Notes: generated by a model from the sequence alone, not told the origin. Counted from the stretch's first letter, positions 18,724-28,170 are shown. The stretch is 64,000 bases of DNA from Veillonella rodentium (GCF_900187285.1 NZ_LT906470.1:619501-683500), one strand, 5' to 3'. Program-made: numbers and translations.

Positions 18724-19695
18724 GTGACTATTTTAGAACAAGCGGCACAGGTACTTCACGAAGAGGCTCGTGCTATTGAACAACTGAGTTCTCGTTTGGA
18801 TCATAATTTTGTTAATGCTGTAAATATGATTTTGGCTTGTAAGGGGCGTGTTGTGTGCACCGGGATGGGTAAATCCGGTCATATAGGACGTAAAATAGCG
18901 GCCACATTGGCGAGTACAGGGACTCCGGCGCTCTTTATGCATCCCGGCGAAGGTGTACATGGAGACCTCGGCATGATTACTGAGGATGACGTAGTATTGG
19001 CTTTTTCCAATAGCGGGGAAACAGGTGAAATTATCAGTATTTTGCCGTCCTTACGTCGCATCGGTGCCAAGTTGATCTGTGTAGTAGGCAATCCGAACTC
19101 CACATTAGCTAAGAATTCCGATATCGTTTTATTGGCTGAAGTGGAACGTGAAGCCTGTCCGTTAGGGTTGGCACCTACCACGAGTACAACGGTGGCGCTT
19201 GCTTTAGGTGATGCACTGGCTGTGTGCCTGTTGGAACGCCATCATTTTACACCGGAAAACTTCGCCATATTCCATCCGGGCGGTTCTTTAGGTCGTAAAT
19301 TATTGTTGACCGTGGAGAATATTATGCATGGCGGCGCGGACAATCCGATTGTTCACAAAGGCGCTTCTGTTCGAGATGCATTGTTTGTAATGACTGAAAA
19401 GGGATTAGGCGCTACAAATATCGTGGATGAAGAAGGCTATCTCATCGGTCTCGTTACAGATGGCGATGTACGTCGTGGCCTTGACTCGGGCAGTAATTTC
19501 CTCGAGTGGCCGGTGGAAGATATGATGACGACGATGCCTCGCACGATTACAAAGGATAAATTAGCCGCCGAGGCGCTCCATTTAATGGAAAAGAATCAAC
19601 CTCGACCTATTACGGTGTTACCGGTAGTAGATGCGGATAATAAATGTCTCGGCATTGTTCATATTACGGATTTGTTGCGCAGAGGCATTGTATAA
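18724..19695 (+). CDS. kdsD: Arabinose-5-phosphate isomerase KdsD
   Basis: 323 residues: an N-terminal SIS sugar-isomerase domain (about 40-175, with TGMGKSGHIGRKIA) followed by two CBS domains (about 205-320). It makes arabinose-5-phosphate from ribulose-5-phosphate for KdsA. TTG 18721 is also in frame, but AGGGGCGG ends one base before it, so GTG 18724 is preferred. Confidence 0.94.
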   Translation: MTILEQAAQVLHEEARAIEQLSSRLDHNFVNAVNMILACKGRVVCTGMGKSGHIGRKIAATLASTGTPALFMHPGEGVHGDLGMITEDDVVLAFSNSGETGEIISILPSLRRIGAKLICVVGNPNSTLAKNSDIVLLAEVEREACPLGLAPTTSTTVALALGDALAVCLLERHHFTPENFAIFHPGGSLGRKLLLTVENIMHGGADNPIVHKGASVRDALFVMTEKGLGATNIVDEEGYLIGLVTDGDVRRGLDSGSNFLEWPVEDMMTTMPRTITKDKLAAEALHLMEKNQPRPITVLPVVDADNKCLGIVHITDLLRRGIV

Positions 19696-19697
19696 TA

Positions 19698-20219
19698 ATG
19701 GATATTCGATGGATTGTACTTGATGTAGACGGTGTTTTATCCGACGGCTCGCTGATCTATACATCCGGCGGTGAAGAAATGAAGGCTTTTTCCGTAAAGG
19801 ATGGCTTAGGTCTCACGGCTGCCCGTAAGGTCGGTATTAAACTGGCCATCATTACGGCTCGTAGATCGCCGATGGTTGAACGTCGTGCCAAAGAGCTTCA
19901 TTTTGACGCATTAATCATGGGCCATGCAAATAAAACAGAGGCATTGTGTACTCTTTGTATGGAACATGGTATCGATGCGGAAAATATCGCTTACATGGGT
20001 GATGACCTTAATGATTTAGGGGCACTACAGATCGTAGGTTTACCGATGGCACCTCAAAATGCGGTACCCGAGGTAAAGAATATAGCTAAATTTATTTCTC
20101 ACGCTGCGGGCGGTCATGGTGCCGTGCGGGAAGCCGTGGAATATATTTTGAAGAATCAAGGCTTATGGGACTCTGTCATAGCAGACTATGCTCGGGAGGC
20201 ACATGCTTATGGACAATAA
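19698..20219 (+). CDS. kdsC: Kdo-8-phosphate phosphatase KdsC
   Basis: 173 residues, HAD family without a cap domain, as in KdsC tetramers. The nucleophile motif is LDVDGVLSDG and the acidic motif MGDDLNDL. Removes phosphate from Kdo-8-phosphate. The ATG lies two bases after the kdsD stop; the frame is open upstream but overlaps kdsD. Confidence 0.95.
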   Translation: MDIRWIVLDVDGVLSDGSLIYTSGGEEMKAFSVKDGLGLTAARKVGIKLAIITARRSPMVERRAKELHFDALIMGHANKTEALCTLCMEHGIDAENIAYMGDDLNDLGALQIVGLPMAPQNAVPEVKNIAKFISHAAGGHGAVREAVEYILKNQGLWDSVIADYAREAHAYGQ

Positions 20220-20233
20220 AGGAGGTGAGCAGA

Positions 20234-21163
20234 ATGAACAATGAATGGCAATACCATTTAGTTAAAGCTATTAGTTGGCTTGTATGTCGACTGCCATATA
20301 AACTCATTTTGCTCATAGGTGCTAGTTTAGGCCCTATATATGGCCTTATAGCGAAGAAGCAAAAGCTTAGAGGCATTAAAAATATAAAGATAGGCATGAA
20401 TATGAATGACCAGCAGGCTGAAGAGCTCATTAATCGTTTATTTAAGAATCTGGGCCGCAGCGTCATGGAAGTCCTATATATGCCGAATTTAACAAAATCT
20501 TTTATTAATAAACACATTGAACTGCGCGGTATCGAACATTTGGAGTCAGCCATTGCGGAGGATAAAGGTGTCATCGTTCTCACCGGTCATGTAGGCAATT
20601 GGGAATGGATGGGGGCTGCTATGGCGGCACACGGATACCCATCTACGACTATTGTAAAAAAACAGCCGAATGCTCAATTCACACGTCTGATGAATGAATA
20701 TCGCGAGATGGTGGGACTTGATGTGTTTGCCAGCGGCGGTAACGAAATCGTATTGGCTGCAAAGGCTTTAAAGAAGAAAAAACTGCTTGGTTTCCTTGCT
20801 GACCAAGATGGATATATACATGGTTTACCTGTTCCGTTTTTAGGGCAGGAATCTTCGGCCGTGATGGGGCCGACTACATTTGCAAAAAAATTCGGGTCCC
20901 CGGTGGTGCCGATTTTTACTTCTCGTAAACCTGAAGGCGGGCATATCGTTCATATTTTACCTGCATTGCACTATGTGGATACCGGTGATGAAGAAGTGGA
21001 TATGTATCGCCTGACAGAGGAATGTGTTCGTGTAACCGAGGACTTTATTCGTCAACATCCGGATGAGTGGCTTTGGTTCCAACATCGTTGGATGACCAAG
21101 ATGAACGAAATTGTTGATTACGATAAGAAAATGGCTATTCGGGAGAGGGCACATGAAAAATAA
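20234..21163 (+). CDS. Lipid A late acyltransferase, LpxL/LpxM family (copy 2)
   Basis: 309 residues. The catalytic pair is in H-V-G-N-W-E (His119), and HPDEWLWFQHRWM near the end matches LpxL/LpxM. It should add a secondary acyl chain to lipid A, complementing the copy at 7691. GGAGGTGA precedes ATG 20234. The end overlaps lptC by 11 bases, so acylation and transport genes are co-translated. Confidence 0.9.
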   Translation: MNNEWQYHLVKAISWLVCRLPYKLILLIGASLGPIYGLIAKKQKLRGIKNIKIGMNMNDQQAEELINRLFKNLGRSVMEVLYMPNLTKSFINKHIELRGIEHLESAIAEDKGVIVLTGHVGNWEWMGAAMAAHGYPSTTIVKKQPNAQFTRLMNEYREMVGLDVFASGGNEIVLAAKALKKKKLLGFLADQDGYIHGLPVPFLGQESSAVMGPTTFAKKFGSPVVPIFTSRKPEGGHIVHILPALHYVDTGDEEVDMYRLTEECVRVTEDFIRQHPDEWLWFQHRWMTKMNEIVDYDKKMAIRERAHEK

Positions 21164-21689
21164 TAAAAAGTTAATTGCTATTGTGGTCGCTGTAGTATTT
21201 GTCCTGGTAGGGCTTATCGTATATATCATGAAAGATTCTGGCGAATCCACAACGACTCAGACAGGTGCCGGGCAACTAGTTAATTTCCAAGGTGCAGATT
21301 TGCAGGAGGAAAAGGACGGTAAATTGGTGTGGGCCTTATCGGCAGAAAAAATTGAATATGACCCGCGAACGAAAGCTATCGTTTTGACAAATTTAAAGGG
21401 TCAATTCTATCAGAATAATGTGACCACAACAATTACGGCTCCTCATGCGGTCCTGACAGGAGACAGAAATTCTCTTGATATCGATCAGGGGGTAACTGCA
21501 ACAAACACGGAAGGGGCAACCTTTAAAACAGAGGCTTTACATTTTGATAATAAAACAAAACAGCTTACATCTCAGTCGGCTTTCACCTATACCAGTAATG
21601 ACGTGACATTAGTGGGCGATAAACTGGAAGGCAATATGTCGTTACAACAGATTAAAGCCATAGGTAATGCGAAATTAACAAAGAAGTAA
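21153..21689 (+). CDS. lptC: LPS export component LptC
   Basis: 178 residues. One N-terminal membrane segment (about 6-25) anchors a periplasmic beta-jellyroll (OstA/LptC fold). LptC receives LPS from the LptB-permease complex and hands it to LptA. The ATG at 21153 lies within the 3' end of the acyltransferase gene, with GGGAGAGGG upstream. Similarity is by layout and position, since this family is poorly conserved. Confidence 0.9.
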   Translation: MKNNKKLIAIVVAVVFVLVGLIVYIMKDSGESTTTQTGAGQLVNFQGADLQEEKDGKLVWALSAEKIEYDPRTKAIVLTNLKGQFYQNNVTTTITAPHAVLTGDRNSLDIDQGVTATNTEGATFKTEALHFDNKTKQLTSQSAFTYTSNDVTLVGDKLEGNMSLQQIKAIGNAKLTKK

Positions 21690-21701
21690 TAGTGAGGAAA
21701 T

Positions 21702-22424
21702 ATGATGAATAAGAAGAAACAGATCGGTATGGCCGTATTGGCTGCACTCATGACCGCATCCATTACGGCATGGGCGGCCAATGATCCGTTGACCATCAGT
21801 GCGGATACATTATCATATGATGGTACTACAGGTCGTGCGGATGCGAAGGGAAATGTCGTGATTACCCAACTTGATAAAACCATGACCGGTGCAAACGGCT
21901 GGTATAATACGAAGACACAAGAGGCTAATCTTGACGGCGGCGTATCCATGATTGGTACCGATATGTCTATGTCGGCTCAATCCGTTCATAGCTTTAACAA
22001 TAATAAATTCACCGCCATGGGTGATGTGCATTTACAACGAGCGGATCGCCAAATCTTTGGTAATTCCGTTGAATATAATACAGATACGGAATATGGTTTA
22101 GTATCCGGAAATGCACGATTGATTGCGGAAGGGACGACCTTGACCGGCGATCAGGTTGAAGGCTGGTTGAAGGAGATCAGAGCCGTTGCTAAGGGTAATG
22201 TAACCTTTGCTAATCCGGAACGTAATGTATCCGGTTCGGCTGACCGCGCTACGTATACACAAACGCCAAATCAAAATGACGGGGTTGTGTTGTTATCCGG
22301 CTCTGCGCATGCCGTACAAAACGGTAATGTGCTGAATGCACCGGAGCTTAAGATTCGCCTTGCTGATGATTCCGCAGAAACATTAGGGGGCCGTAGCACA
22401 TTAGTCATTGTTCCAAATCAGTAA
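21702..22424 (+). CDS. lptA: LPS transport periplasmic protein LptA (OstA-like)
   Basis: 240 residues. Signal peptide with cleavage near AWA-AND, then repeated OstA beta motifs (TISADTLSYDGTTGRADAKGN and similar), enough for a longer jellyroll than E. coli LptA (185 residues). LptA bridges the periplasm between LptC and the outer-membrane LptD. Either ATG 21702 or ATG 21705 may be used; GAGGA lies 3 or 6 bases away. No lptD is present in this window. Confidence 0.92.
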   Translation: MMNKKKQIGMAVLAALMTASITAWAANDPLTISADTLSYDGTTGRADAKGNVVITQLDKTMTGANGWYNTKTQEANLDGGVSMIGTDMSMSAQSVHSFNNNKFTAMGDVHLQRADRQIFGNSVEYNTDTEYGLVSGNARLIAEGTTLTGDQVEGWLKEIRAVAKGNVTFANPERNVSGSADRATYTQTPNQNDGVVLLSGSAHAVQNGNVLNAPELKIRLADDSAETLGGRSTLVIVPNQ

Positions 22425-22433
22425 GGATCGTAT

Positions 22434-23153
22434 ATGTATATAGAAACCAAAAACTTAGTCAAAACCTTTAGCGGTCGCAATGTCGTGGATGGGGTGAGTC
22501 TGCGCGTTGATAAGGGGCAGGTTGTAGGCCTCTTAGGTCCTAACGGGGCAGGGAAAACCACATCATTCTACATGATTGTGGGGATAGAACGACCTAGTTC
22601 TGGTGTCATTACCGTAGATGGAAAAGACATTACGAATATTCCCATGTATAAGCGGGCCGCTGAGGGTATCGGATATCTGCCGCAGGAGGCTTCCATATTC
22701 CGTTCCATGTCCGTTGAGGACAATATTCGTGCCATGCTGCAGACTACATCAAAATCCGCTGATGAAATTGAATCCATCGTGGAATCCCTTATTGAGGAAT
22801 TTCATATCGAGCATGTGCGCGACCGCATGGGGATGCAGTTGTCCGGCGGTGAGCGACGTCGTGTTGAAATCGCACGCTGTTTAGCCTTGGAACCGAACTT
22901 CATTTTGCTTGATGAACCATTTGCCGGGGTTGACCCGATTGCGGTGGCGGACATACAGCAAATCATATTACATGTTAAAAATCGAGGTATCGGTATTTTG
23001 ATTACGGACCATAATGTGCGGGAAACATTGGGGATCGTTGATAAGGCGTATATCTTGAGTAGTGGTAAAATCCTCTTGGAAGGAACCCCTGATGAGATTG
23101 CGAATAATCCGATTGCGCGAGAACATTATTTGGGGGATAACTTTAAATTATAG
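22434..23153 (+). CDS. lptB: LPS export ABC transporter ATPase LptB
   Basis: 239 residues, standard length. Walker [10 protein letters not shown] (about residues 35-43), signature [15 protein letters not shown] and Walker [16 protein letters not shown] match LptB very closely. It powers LPS extraction from the inner membrane. Stands between lptA and its permease, 9 bases apart on each side. Confidence 0.97.
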   Translation: MYIETKNLVKTFSGRNVVDGVSLRVDKGQVVGLLGPNGAGKTTSFYMIVGIERPSSGVITVDGKDITNIPMYKRAAEGIGYLPQEASIFRSMSVEDNIRAMLQTTSKSADEIESIVESLIEEFHIEHVRDRMGMQLSGGERRRVEIARCLALEPNFILLDEPFAGVDPIAVADIQQIILHVKNRGIGILITDHNVRETLGIVDKAYILSSGKILLEGTPDEIANNPIAREHYLGDNFKL

Positions 23154-23162
23154 GAGGGGACC

Positions 23163-24254
23163 ATGCGATTATTAGACAAATATATTTTGAAAGCCTTTGT
23201 AGGTCCTTTTCTATTTGGCGTTTTCGCCTTTACCAGTATATTTATAGGTACGGGCACATTATTTAGGATTGCTCAATACATTACCGAATACGGGGCGCCT
23301 TTATTGCTGGTTATGAAAGCCTTCGTACTGGCATTGCCGAGTATTGTCATCTTAACATTCCCCATGTCTGTACTGTTGGCATCGCTCATGACGTTCAGTC
23401 GTTTGAGCAGTACCAGTGAAATAGTCGTGATGCGGGCCGGTGGTCTTAGCTTTTTACGGCTGGCCATGCCCGTGTATATCATCGCACTCATCATATCCAT
23501 CGGGGCCGTAGCGTTTAACGAATTCGTTGTCCCTCGTACAAATCATATGTATCAGAGTATTGTGCGCGAAGAAATTATGAAAAATGCATCGCCTCAGACG
23601 CAGGACCATATTGTATTGAAAACGATGAATGGTGATGACTTGGGTACGTTGATGTATGCAAAGCATTACAATAGTGAGACGAAAGAGTTGAGCATGATTA
23701 CGGTGCAGCAATTCGGCGAAGGCGGTAAATTGCAGCAGGTGGAAAATGCGGATTCCGCTGTTTGGAATGGACAGTACTGGGTAATGCATAACGGGATTAT
23801 TTATGATATTTCCGCCGGTAACGGTGTAGAGCGCACTATGCGCTTTAAGGAGCAATCGTTACCGATTAAGTCTGCACCGAAGGATATCCAACAGGATCAA
23901 CGTAAACCTGAGGAGTTGACGATCAAGGAACTACGTCATCAAATCAGTGCTTATAAGGCGGCTTATACAAACGCCAATAAATTAGAAATGGAAATGTATC
24001 AACGCTTTACCATTCCGTTGGCAAGTTTCGTATTTGCCTTGGTAGGGGCTCCGTTGGGATTACAGAAACAGAGATCCAGCTCATCGATCGGCTTCGGTAT
24101 CAGTATCTTGATTATTTTCATCTACTATGGTGTCATGACGTTCGCCGGTGCGCTGGGAAAAGGCGGTGCGTTGCCGACAGTGCTCGCTGCATTAATTCCG
24201 GATACATTGGGGATTATTGCGGGATTGTATTTGAATTGGCGCGTATCTAAGTGA
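23163..24254 (+). CDS. LptF/LptG family LPS export permease
   Basis: 363 residues: three membrane segments at the N-terminus (about 10-115), a periplasmic jellyroll domain (about 130-260) and three at the C-terminus. Starts RLLDKYILKAFVGPF, typical of the YjgP/YjgQ family. E. coli needs LptF and LptG as a pair; only one gene follows lptB here, so a homodimer or a distant partner gene is implied. The operon probably ends here, as a new promoter follows. Confidence 0.92.
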   Translation: MRLLDKYILKAFVGPFLFGVFAFTSIFIGTGTLFRIAQYITEYGAPLLLVMKAFVLALPSIVILTFPMSVLLASLMTFSRLSSTSEIVVMRAGGLSFLRLAMPVYIIALIISIGAVAFNEFVVPRTNHMYQSIVREEIMKNASPQTQDHIVLKTMNGDDLGTLMYAKHYNSETKELSMITVQQFGEGGKLQQVENADSAVWNGQYWVMHNGIIYDISAGNGVERTMRFKEQSLPIKSAPKDIQQDQRKPEELTIKELRHQISAYKAAYTNANKLEMEMYQRFTIPLASFVFALVGAPLGLQKQRSSSSIGFGISILIIFIYYGVMTFAGALGKGGALPTVLAALIPDTLGIIAGLYLNWRVSK

Positions 24255-24263
24255 CGATGTCAT

Positions 24264-24316
24264 CTAGGTAATGACTTAAAGAGATATTTACAGGTATTAC
24301 CTAGTGACGGTATACT
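24264..24316 (+). promoter_or_regulatory. Inverted repeat and promoter before the DUF3084 gene
   Basis: CTAGGTAAT (24264-24272) and ATTACCTAG (24296-24304) form a perfect 9-base inverted repeat. TTTACA (24287-24292) and TATACT (24311-24316), 18 bases apart, make a plausible promoter whose spacer contains the right arm. The repeat could be an operator or the end of the lpt transcript. Confidence 0.5.
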
Positions 24317-24386
24317 ATGAATATAAATATAAGTTATAAATAGATTGATATAATGTATGGTAATAGGATGAAAGGAGGGCTGCGAT

Positions 24387-25595
24387 GTGCTGGTAGGGCT
24401 TAAAATTTTGATCATTATCGCCTTGATGGGCGGGATTATCGCCTATATGGGTGATAAATTAGGCACGAAAATAGGTAAACGTCGTATGTCCCTCTTTGGT
24501 TTACGACCTAAGCATACATCTATTATCGTTACGATTGTGACCGGTCTGCTCGTCGCAGCTGCAACCGTAGGGGTTCTGACATTTACATCTCAAAGTGTAC
24601 GAACCGCTCTTTTCGGGATGGATAAATTGCGCTCGGATATGAAGCAGCTCAATGAAGAGGTGGCGGCTAAGACGCAGGAGCTCATTCGAGGAAAGGCTTT
24701 ATTGGAGCAGAATAAGCAGGAACTGCAGGAGCGCATGAATGAAATAGAACAGATTCGACGCGAAGTAGAGACGACTCGGGCCGAACTGGAAAGTGCTCAG
24801 GCCGCAAAGGATGCTACAGAGGCTGAATTGGCTACGTTACAGTCTTCCTATGCACAGGTTTCTCAGAAGCTGACCGATTTGGAAGCGACGCGTGCCAAGA
24901 TGGAAGCCCATATTGCAGAACTGCAGAATACGCAGGAACAATTGCAAAATGGCATCATTCATCTCCGTGAAGGGACGATTTTATTCCAAGTGGATCAGCT
25001 GTTGGCACAAGCCGTGGTTCGTCCGGGACTAAGTGAAGAAGATAGTCATAATGCTATCAAAAACATCATTGACGATACCAATCAACTGGTTATGCGCCGT
25101 CTGGGTATAACCGATACTGGTCAATACGTAGTATATGTGGACCGTCAAAATGTGGAAATCGCTACACAGAAATTAATCGGTGCCAAGACGCCGATGGTGG
25201 TACAAGTTGTGGCGGCGGGAAATATTATCGCCGGTGAACCTGCGGTGGCTACCATCCAGGTATATCCTCAACAATTTATCTTTAAAAATGGTGAAGTTAT
25301 TCATTCCACCGTGATGGACGGCGGTAGTAATGCTCAGTCGGCTATGTTGCAATTCTTGAAACAGGTCAACGAAAATGCGAAAGCAAAGGGCGTTATTCCG
25401 GATTCATTGACCGGTGATATCGGTACGATACCGGGAGATGATTTATTTGCCGCTATACGTCGTATCGGTATGATGCATGGCAAAGTTCACGTAGAGGCTT
25501 ATGTCGATGGGGACACGTATTCCTCCGGTCCGGTACATATTAAATTACGTATAACACAAATGCCGGATATCGATAGAAAATCCAGAATGCAATAA
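24387..25595 (+). CDS. DUF3084 coiled-coil membrane protein
   Basis: 402 residues. Two N-terminal membrane segments (about 1-24 and 44-70) are followed by a long coiled coil (about 75-195, Glu/Gln/Ala-rich) and a mixed C-terminal domain. This layout matches DUF3084 proteins, known mainly from Cyanobacteria and Negativicutes, both diderms; function is not established. Start is GTG behind AAAGGAGGG. Its place between the LPS transport genes and a YqgF-like nuclease is suggestive of an envelope role, which is inference. Confidence 0.8.
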   Translation: MLVGLKILIIIALMGGIIAYMGDKLGTKIGKRRMSLFGLRPKHTSIIVTIVTGLLVAAATVGVLTFTSQSVRTALFGMDKLRSDMKQLNEEVAAKTQELIRGKALLEQNKQELQERMNEIEQIRREVETTRAELESAQAAKDATEAELATLQSSYAQVSQKLTDLEATRAKMEAHIAELQNTQEQLQNGIIHLREGTILFQVDQLLAQAVVRPGLSEEDSHNAIKNIIDDTNQLVMRRLGITDTGQYVVYVDRQNVEIATQKLIGAKTPMVVQVVAAGNIIAGEPAVATIQVYPQQFIFKNGEVIHSTVMDGGSNAQSAMLQFLKQVNENAKAKGVIPDSLTGDIGTIPGDDLFAAIRRIGMMHGKVHVEAYVDGDTYSSGPVHIKLRITQMPDIDRKSRMQ

Positions 25596-25667
25596 GTGAT
25601 AAATATCAGAGTTATGTCGACATCATAATTCATGGGAAGCGTACCGTGCTTCATAGAATAAAATCGG

Positions 25668-25706
25668 GAAGGCCTTATATGATTTTTTCACATAAGGCCT
25701 TCTTTT
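25668..25706 (+). terminator. Terminator after the DUF3084 gene
   Basis: GAAGGCCTTATAT pairs with ACATAAGGCCTTC across a short loop, followed by TTTTT. Strong rho-independent terminator, so the next gene needs its own promoter. Confidence 0.85.
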
Positions 25707-25750
25707 TATGTTAAAATATAACTATTGTATTCGTTAGTGAGGACATTAAC

Positions 25751-26275
25751 ATGACTGATAGTACTTATATTTTGGCGGTGGATCCGGGCAATGAAAAGAC
25801 CGGTGTCGCTATTGTAACGCCGACGGGGGCCTTGGTATATCGCGATATCATTGCCAGTAAAACTTTCAATAATGACATAGAACGAATTTTGACAACCTAT
25901 TACGGTGTCAATCATATTGTATGCGGTAACGGAACCAATCATAAATATTTATATCCGTCATTACAGCAGATTGGACGTAATCACAAGATTACGACGAGTC
26001 TCATTGACGAGTCCCGCAGTACGGAGGAGGCCCGTAAATTATATTGGCAATACAATCCGCCGAAGGGATGGAGAAAGATTTTACCTACATCGATGCAATT
26101 TCCTCCGGAACCGGTGGATGATTTAACGGCTTATGTAATCGCATTGCGCTATACGAAGCAATTAATTCAAAGTGCTCTGGCCGCAAAAGAGGATGATATT
26201 GATTCCGGCGAGCTGCAAGAAAAACGCTTGCATGCGATGGAGCAGTTATACGGAAAAGGAGATAGGCATGAGTAA
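25751..26275 (+). CDS. YqgF/RuvC-fold RNase H-like nuclease
   Basis: 174 residues. Begins YILAVDPGNEKTGVAIV, the first catalytic strand of YqgF/RuvC-like nucleases (Asp near residue 11), and ends with DDLTAYVIAL, supplying late acidic residues; Glu in DESRSTEEA may be the middle one. Could be a pre-16S rRNA processing enzyme or a resolvase-like relative; it is not the ruvC at 63374. Overlaps the YitT gene by 8 bases. Confidence 0.75.
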   Translation: MTDSTYILAVDPGNEKTGVAIVTPTGALVYRDIIASKTFNNDIERILTTYYGVNHIVCGNGTNHKYLYPSLQQIGRNHKITTSLIDESRSTEEARKLYWQYNPPKGWRKILPTSMQFPPEPVDDLTAYVIALRYTKQLIQSALAAKEDDIDSGELQEKRLHAMEQLYGKGDRHE

Positions 26276-27137
26276 TGATATGACAGCGCGCAGCTGGACA
26301 CATTTGATTATGCGTTGCCTGATGATGATATTGGGGGCTCTTATCTATACGGTAGGTCTTGATTTATTTTTAGTGCCGAATAATATCATCGACGGTGGCG
26401 TAGTCGGTATTTCGTTGATGGCATCCGAGTTGTCGGGGATCTCATTCAGTATTTTCGTAGTCCTCATCAACTTGCCGTTTTTGTATATAGGGTATCGAGT
26501 TATCGGTAAAACCTTTACGTTTTCCACATTGTTTTCCATTGTGTGGATGGCTATATTTTCGAATTTTGCCCATGATTTTGAGCCTGTTACGACGGATCCC
26601 TTCTTGGGGGCCATATTCGGGGGGATTATCCTCGGTATCGGGGTAGGGCTCATTATTCGAAATGGCGGCTCTTTGGACGGTTCAGAAATCGTGGCGATTA
26701 TCTTTGATAAGCGGTCCACATTCTCCGTCGGGGAAATCGTCATGGCTATGAACCTTATCATTCTGGGGGCTGCAGGCTTTGTATATAGCTGGAACAGTGC
26801 GATGTACTCTCTTATAGCTTATTTTATCGCCTATAAGATGATTGATATAACGATTACGGGCCTTGAAGAGTCCAAAGGCGTTATGATTATTACGGATGCG
26901 GCAAATTCTGAAAATATTGCGGATGCGTTGAATGAGAACCTCAATAGAGGTGTTACAATTATGTATGGTGAAGGCGGCTACTTAAAGCAGCCTAAACATG
27001 TATTATATTCTGTAGTGACAAGACTCGAGATTACGCGCCTTAAGGATACCGTATATGAGGTGGATCCAACCGCATTCATTACAATTCAGGATGTGCACGA
27101 TGTATTTGGCGGACGATTTAACACAGGTGGTCATTAA
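26268..27137 (+). CDS. YitT family membrane protein (DUF161-DUF2179)
   Basis: 289 residues. About five membrane segments (20-215), with the family motif LVPNNIIDGGVVGIS, and a soluble C-terminal DUF2179 domain (about 215-289). YitT proteins are conserved in Firmicutes; their substrate is not settled. ATG 26268 is preceded by GGAGATAG; the frame is open further upstream, but inside the nuclease gene. Confidence 0.88.
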   Translation: MSNDMTARSWTHLIMRCLMMILGALIYTVGLDLFLVPNNIIDGGVVGISLMASELSGISFSIFVVLINLPFLYIGYRVIGKTFTFSTLFSIVWMAIFSNFAHDFEPVTTDPFLGAIFGGIILGIGVGLIIRNGGSLDGSEIVAIIFDKRSTFSVGEIVMAMNLIILGAAGFVYSWNSAMYSLIAYFIAYKMIDITITGLEESKGVMIITDAANSENIADALNENLNRGVTIMYGEGGYLKQPKHVLYSVVTRLEITRLKDTVYEVDPTAFITIQDVHDVFGGRFNTGGH

Positions 27138-27148
27138 AGGGGGCCCTT

Positions 27149-27733
27149 ATGAGTAATAAAGTAGGAACAACAATTGTAAAAGAAATCTTGGACTGGATAT
27201 ACGCTATCGCGCTGGCACTTGTTATTGCCATGGTCATTCATATCTTTTTGATTCAGCCCACTCGCGTATCCGGCGAATCGATGGAGGATACATTACATAA
27301 TGGACAATATCTGATCGTTACAAAATGGCATCATATTATGAATGAGATGCCGGATTACGGTCAGATCGTTATTATCGACAGTCGTGTCAATCGGGAGCGC
27401 ACATGGGTGGATGATGTGAAAGAACCGTTGATGAACTACGCATCCGTGTTCAGCAAGTCTGCACAGACTAATGATGTATGGGTAAAGCGTGTTATCGGCC
27501 GCCCCGGCGATGTGTTGGAATTTAAGGACGGTCATGTGTGGCGTAATGGACAGGAATTGCAGGAGCCTTATATTAAGGAACATAATATAAACTATACGCG
27601 TTCCACCCCGGTGACTGTACCGGAAGGTCATGTATTTGTTATGGGGGATAATCGTAATCATTCCAGCGACAGCCGCTTTATTGGTCCTGTACCGATAGAT
27701 CATGTGTTAGGATTCGTATCCTATGCAATTTAA
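27149..27733 (+). CDS. lepB: Signal peptidase I
   Basis: 194 residues with one N-terminal membrane anchor. Catalytic Ser44 is in SGESMEDTL and the catalytic Lys in WVKRVIGRPGD; MGDNRNHSSDSRFIGPV is the conserved box E. It removes signal peptides from exported proteins such as BamA, LptA and the OmpM proteins nearby. Last gene of the envelope run; a large inverted repeat follows. Confidence 0.96.
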   Translation: MSNKVGTTIVKEILDWIYAIALALVIAMVIHIFLIQPTRVSGESMEDTLHNGQYLIVTKWHHIMNEMPDYGQIVIIDSRVNRERTWVDDVKEPLMNYASVFSKSAQTNDVWVKRVIGRPGDVLEFKDGHVWRNGQELQEPYIKEHNINYTRSTPVTVPEGHVFVMGDNRNHSSDSRFIGPVPIDHVLGFVSYAI

Positions 27734-27760
27734 ATAATATAACAATATAATATAATAGTG

Positions 27761-27873
27761 AAAGCCTATTTATGGCGCATAATAGTAAAAATTTCCATTG
27801 TTGAGCATAACAGATTCCGTTGTTGGGAATATGGAAAATTTACTAATAAAAGCGCGTATAAATAGGCTTTTTA
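27761..27873. repeat. Long imperfect inverted repeat between lepB and ompM1
   Basis: The left arm begins AAAGCCTATTTAT at 27761 and the right arm ends ATAAATAGGCTTT near 27872; inside, TAGTAAAAATTTCCAT on the left matches ATGGAAAATTTACTA on the right. Each arm is about 40 bases with a few mismatches and a loop of about 25 bases. TTTTTATTTT follows, so it can serve as the lepB terminator. It is far longer than the other terminators here and could be a miniature repeated element; that needs a genome search. Confidence 0.7.
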
Positions 27874-28141
27874 TTTTCTGAAAATGATTGAATTATGTTT
27901 AAATCGTCTATAAAAGTGCTCGTAATTAATCGATATATAAAGATAATTAATCTATGACGTATAGTAAGATTAGGCAGATTTACTAAAAATTAGATTAAAA
28001 GGGATAAATTTTGGTGCTATTTTTACGAAAATAAAATGAAATTGTATGAAATTTAATTTTAAAAATACAGTAAAAATAAGGGTTTGTACATTGAAAATTA
28101 TTCATGAAGAAAAATTCATCAAATTTAATTGCATGAAATAC
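27874..28141. other. AT-rich spacer upstream of the ompM1 promoter
   Basis: About 270 bases of strongly AT-rich sequence with no convincing reading frame. Runs of A and T just before the promoter could act as an UP element or a site for nucleoid proteins. Nothing else is seen. Confidence 0.5.
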
Positions 28142-28170
28142 TTTACAAGAAAAATGACTGGTGCTATAGT
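28142..28170 (+). promoter_or_regulatory. ompM1 promoter
   Basis: TTTACA and TATAGT with exactly 17 bases between. The same arrangement occurs before ompM2, with matching bases around the -10 and the first transcribed region (GTACA followed by A/G-rich sequence). Implies a 5' leader of about 155 bases. Confidence 0.85.

Noticed and set aside
25751-26275. A second ruvC
   Set aside because: The start motif is shared by the RNase H fold, but the rest differs from RuvC, and the true ruvC stands next to ruvA at 63374.
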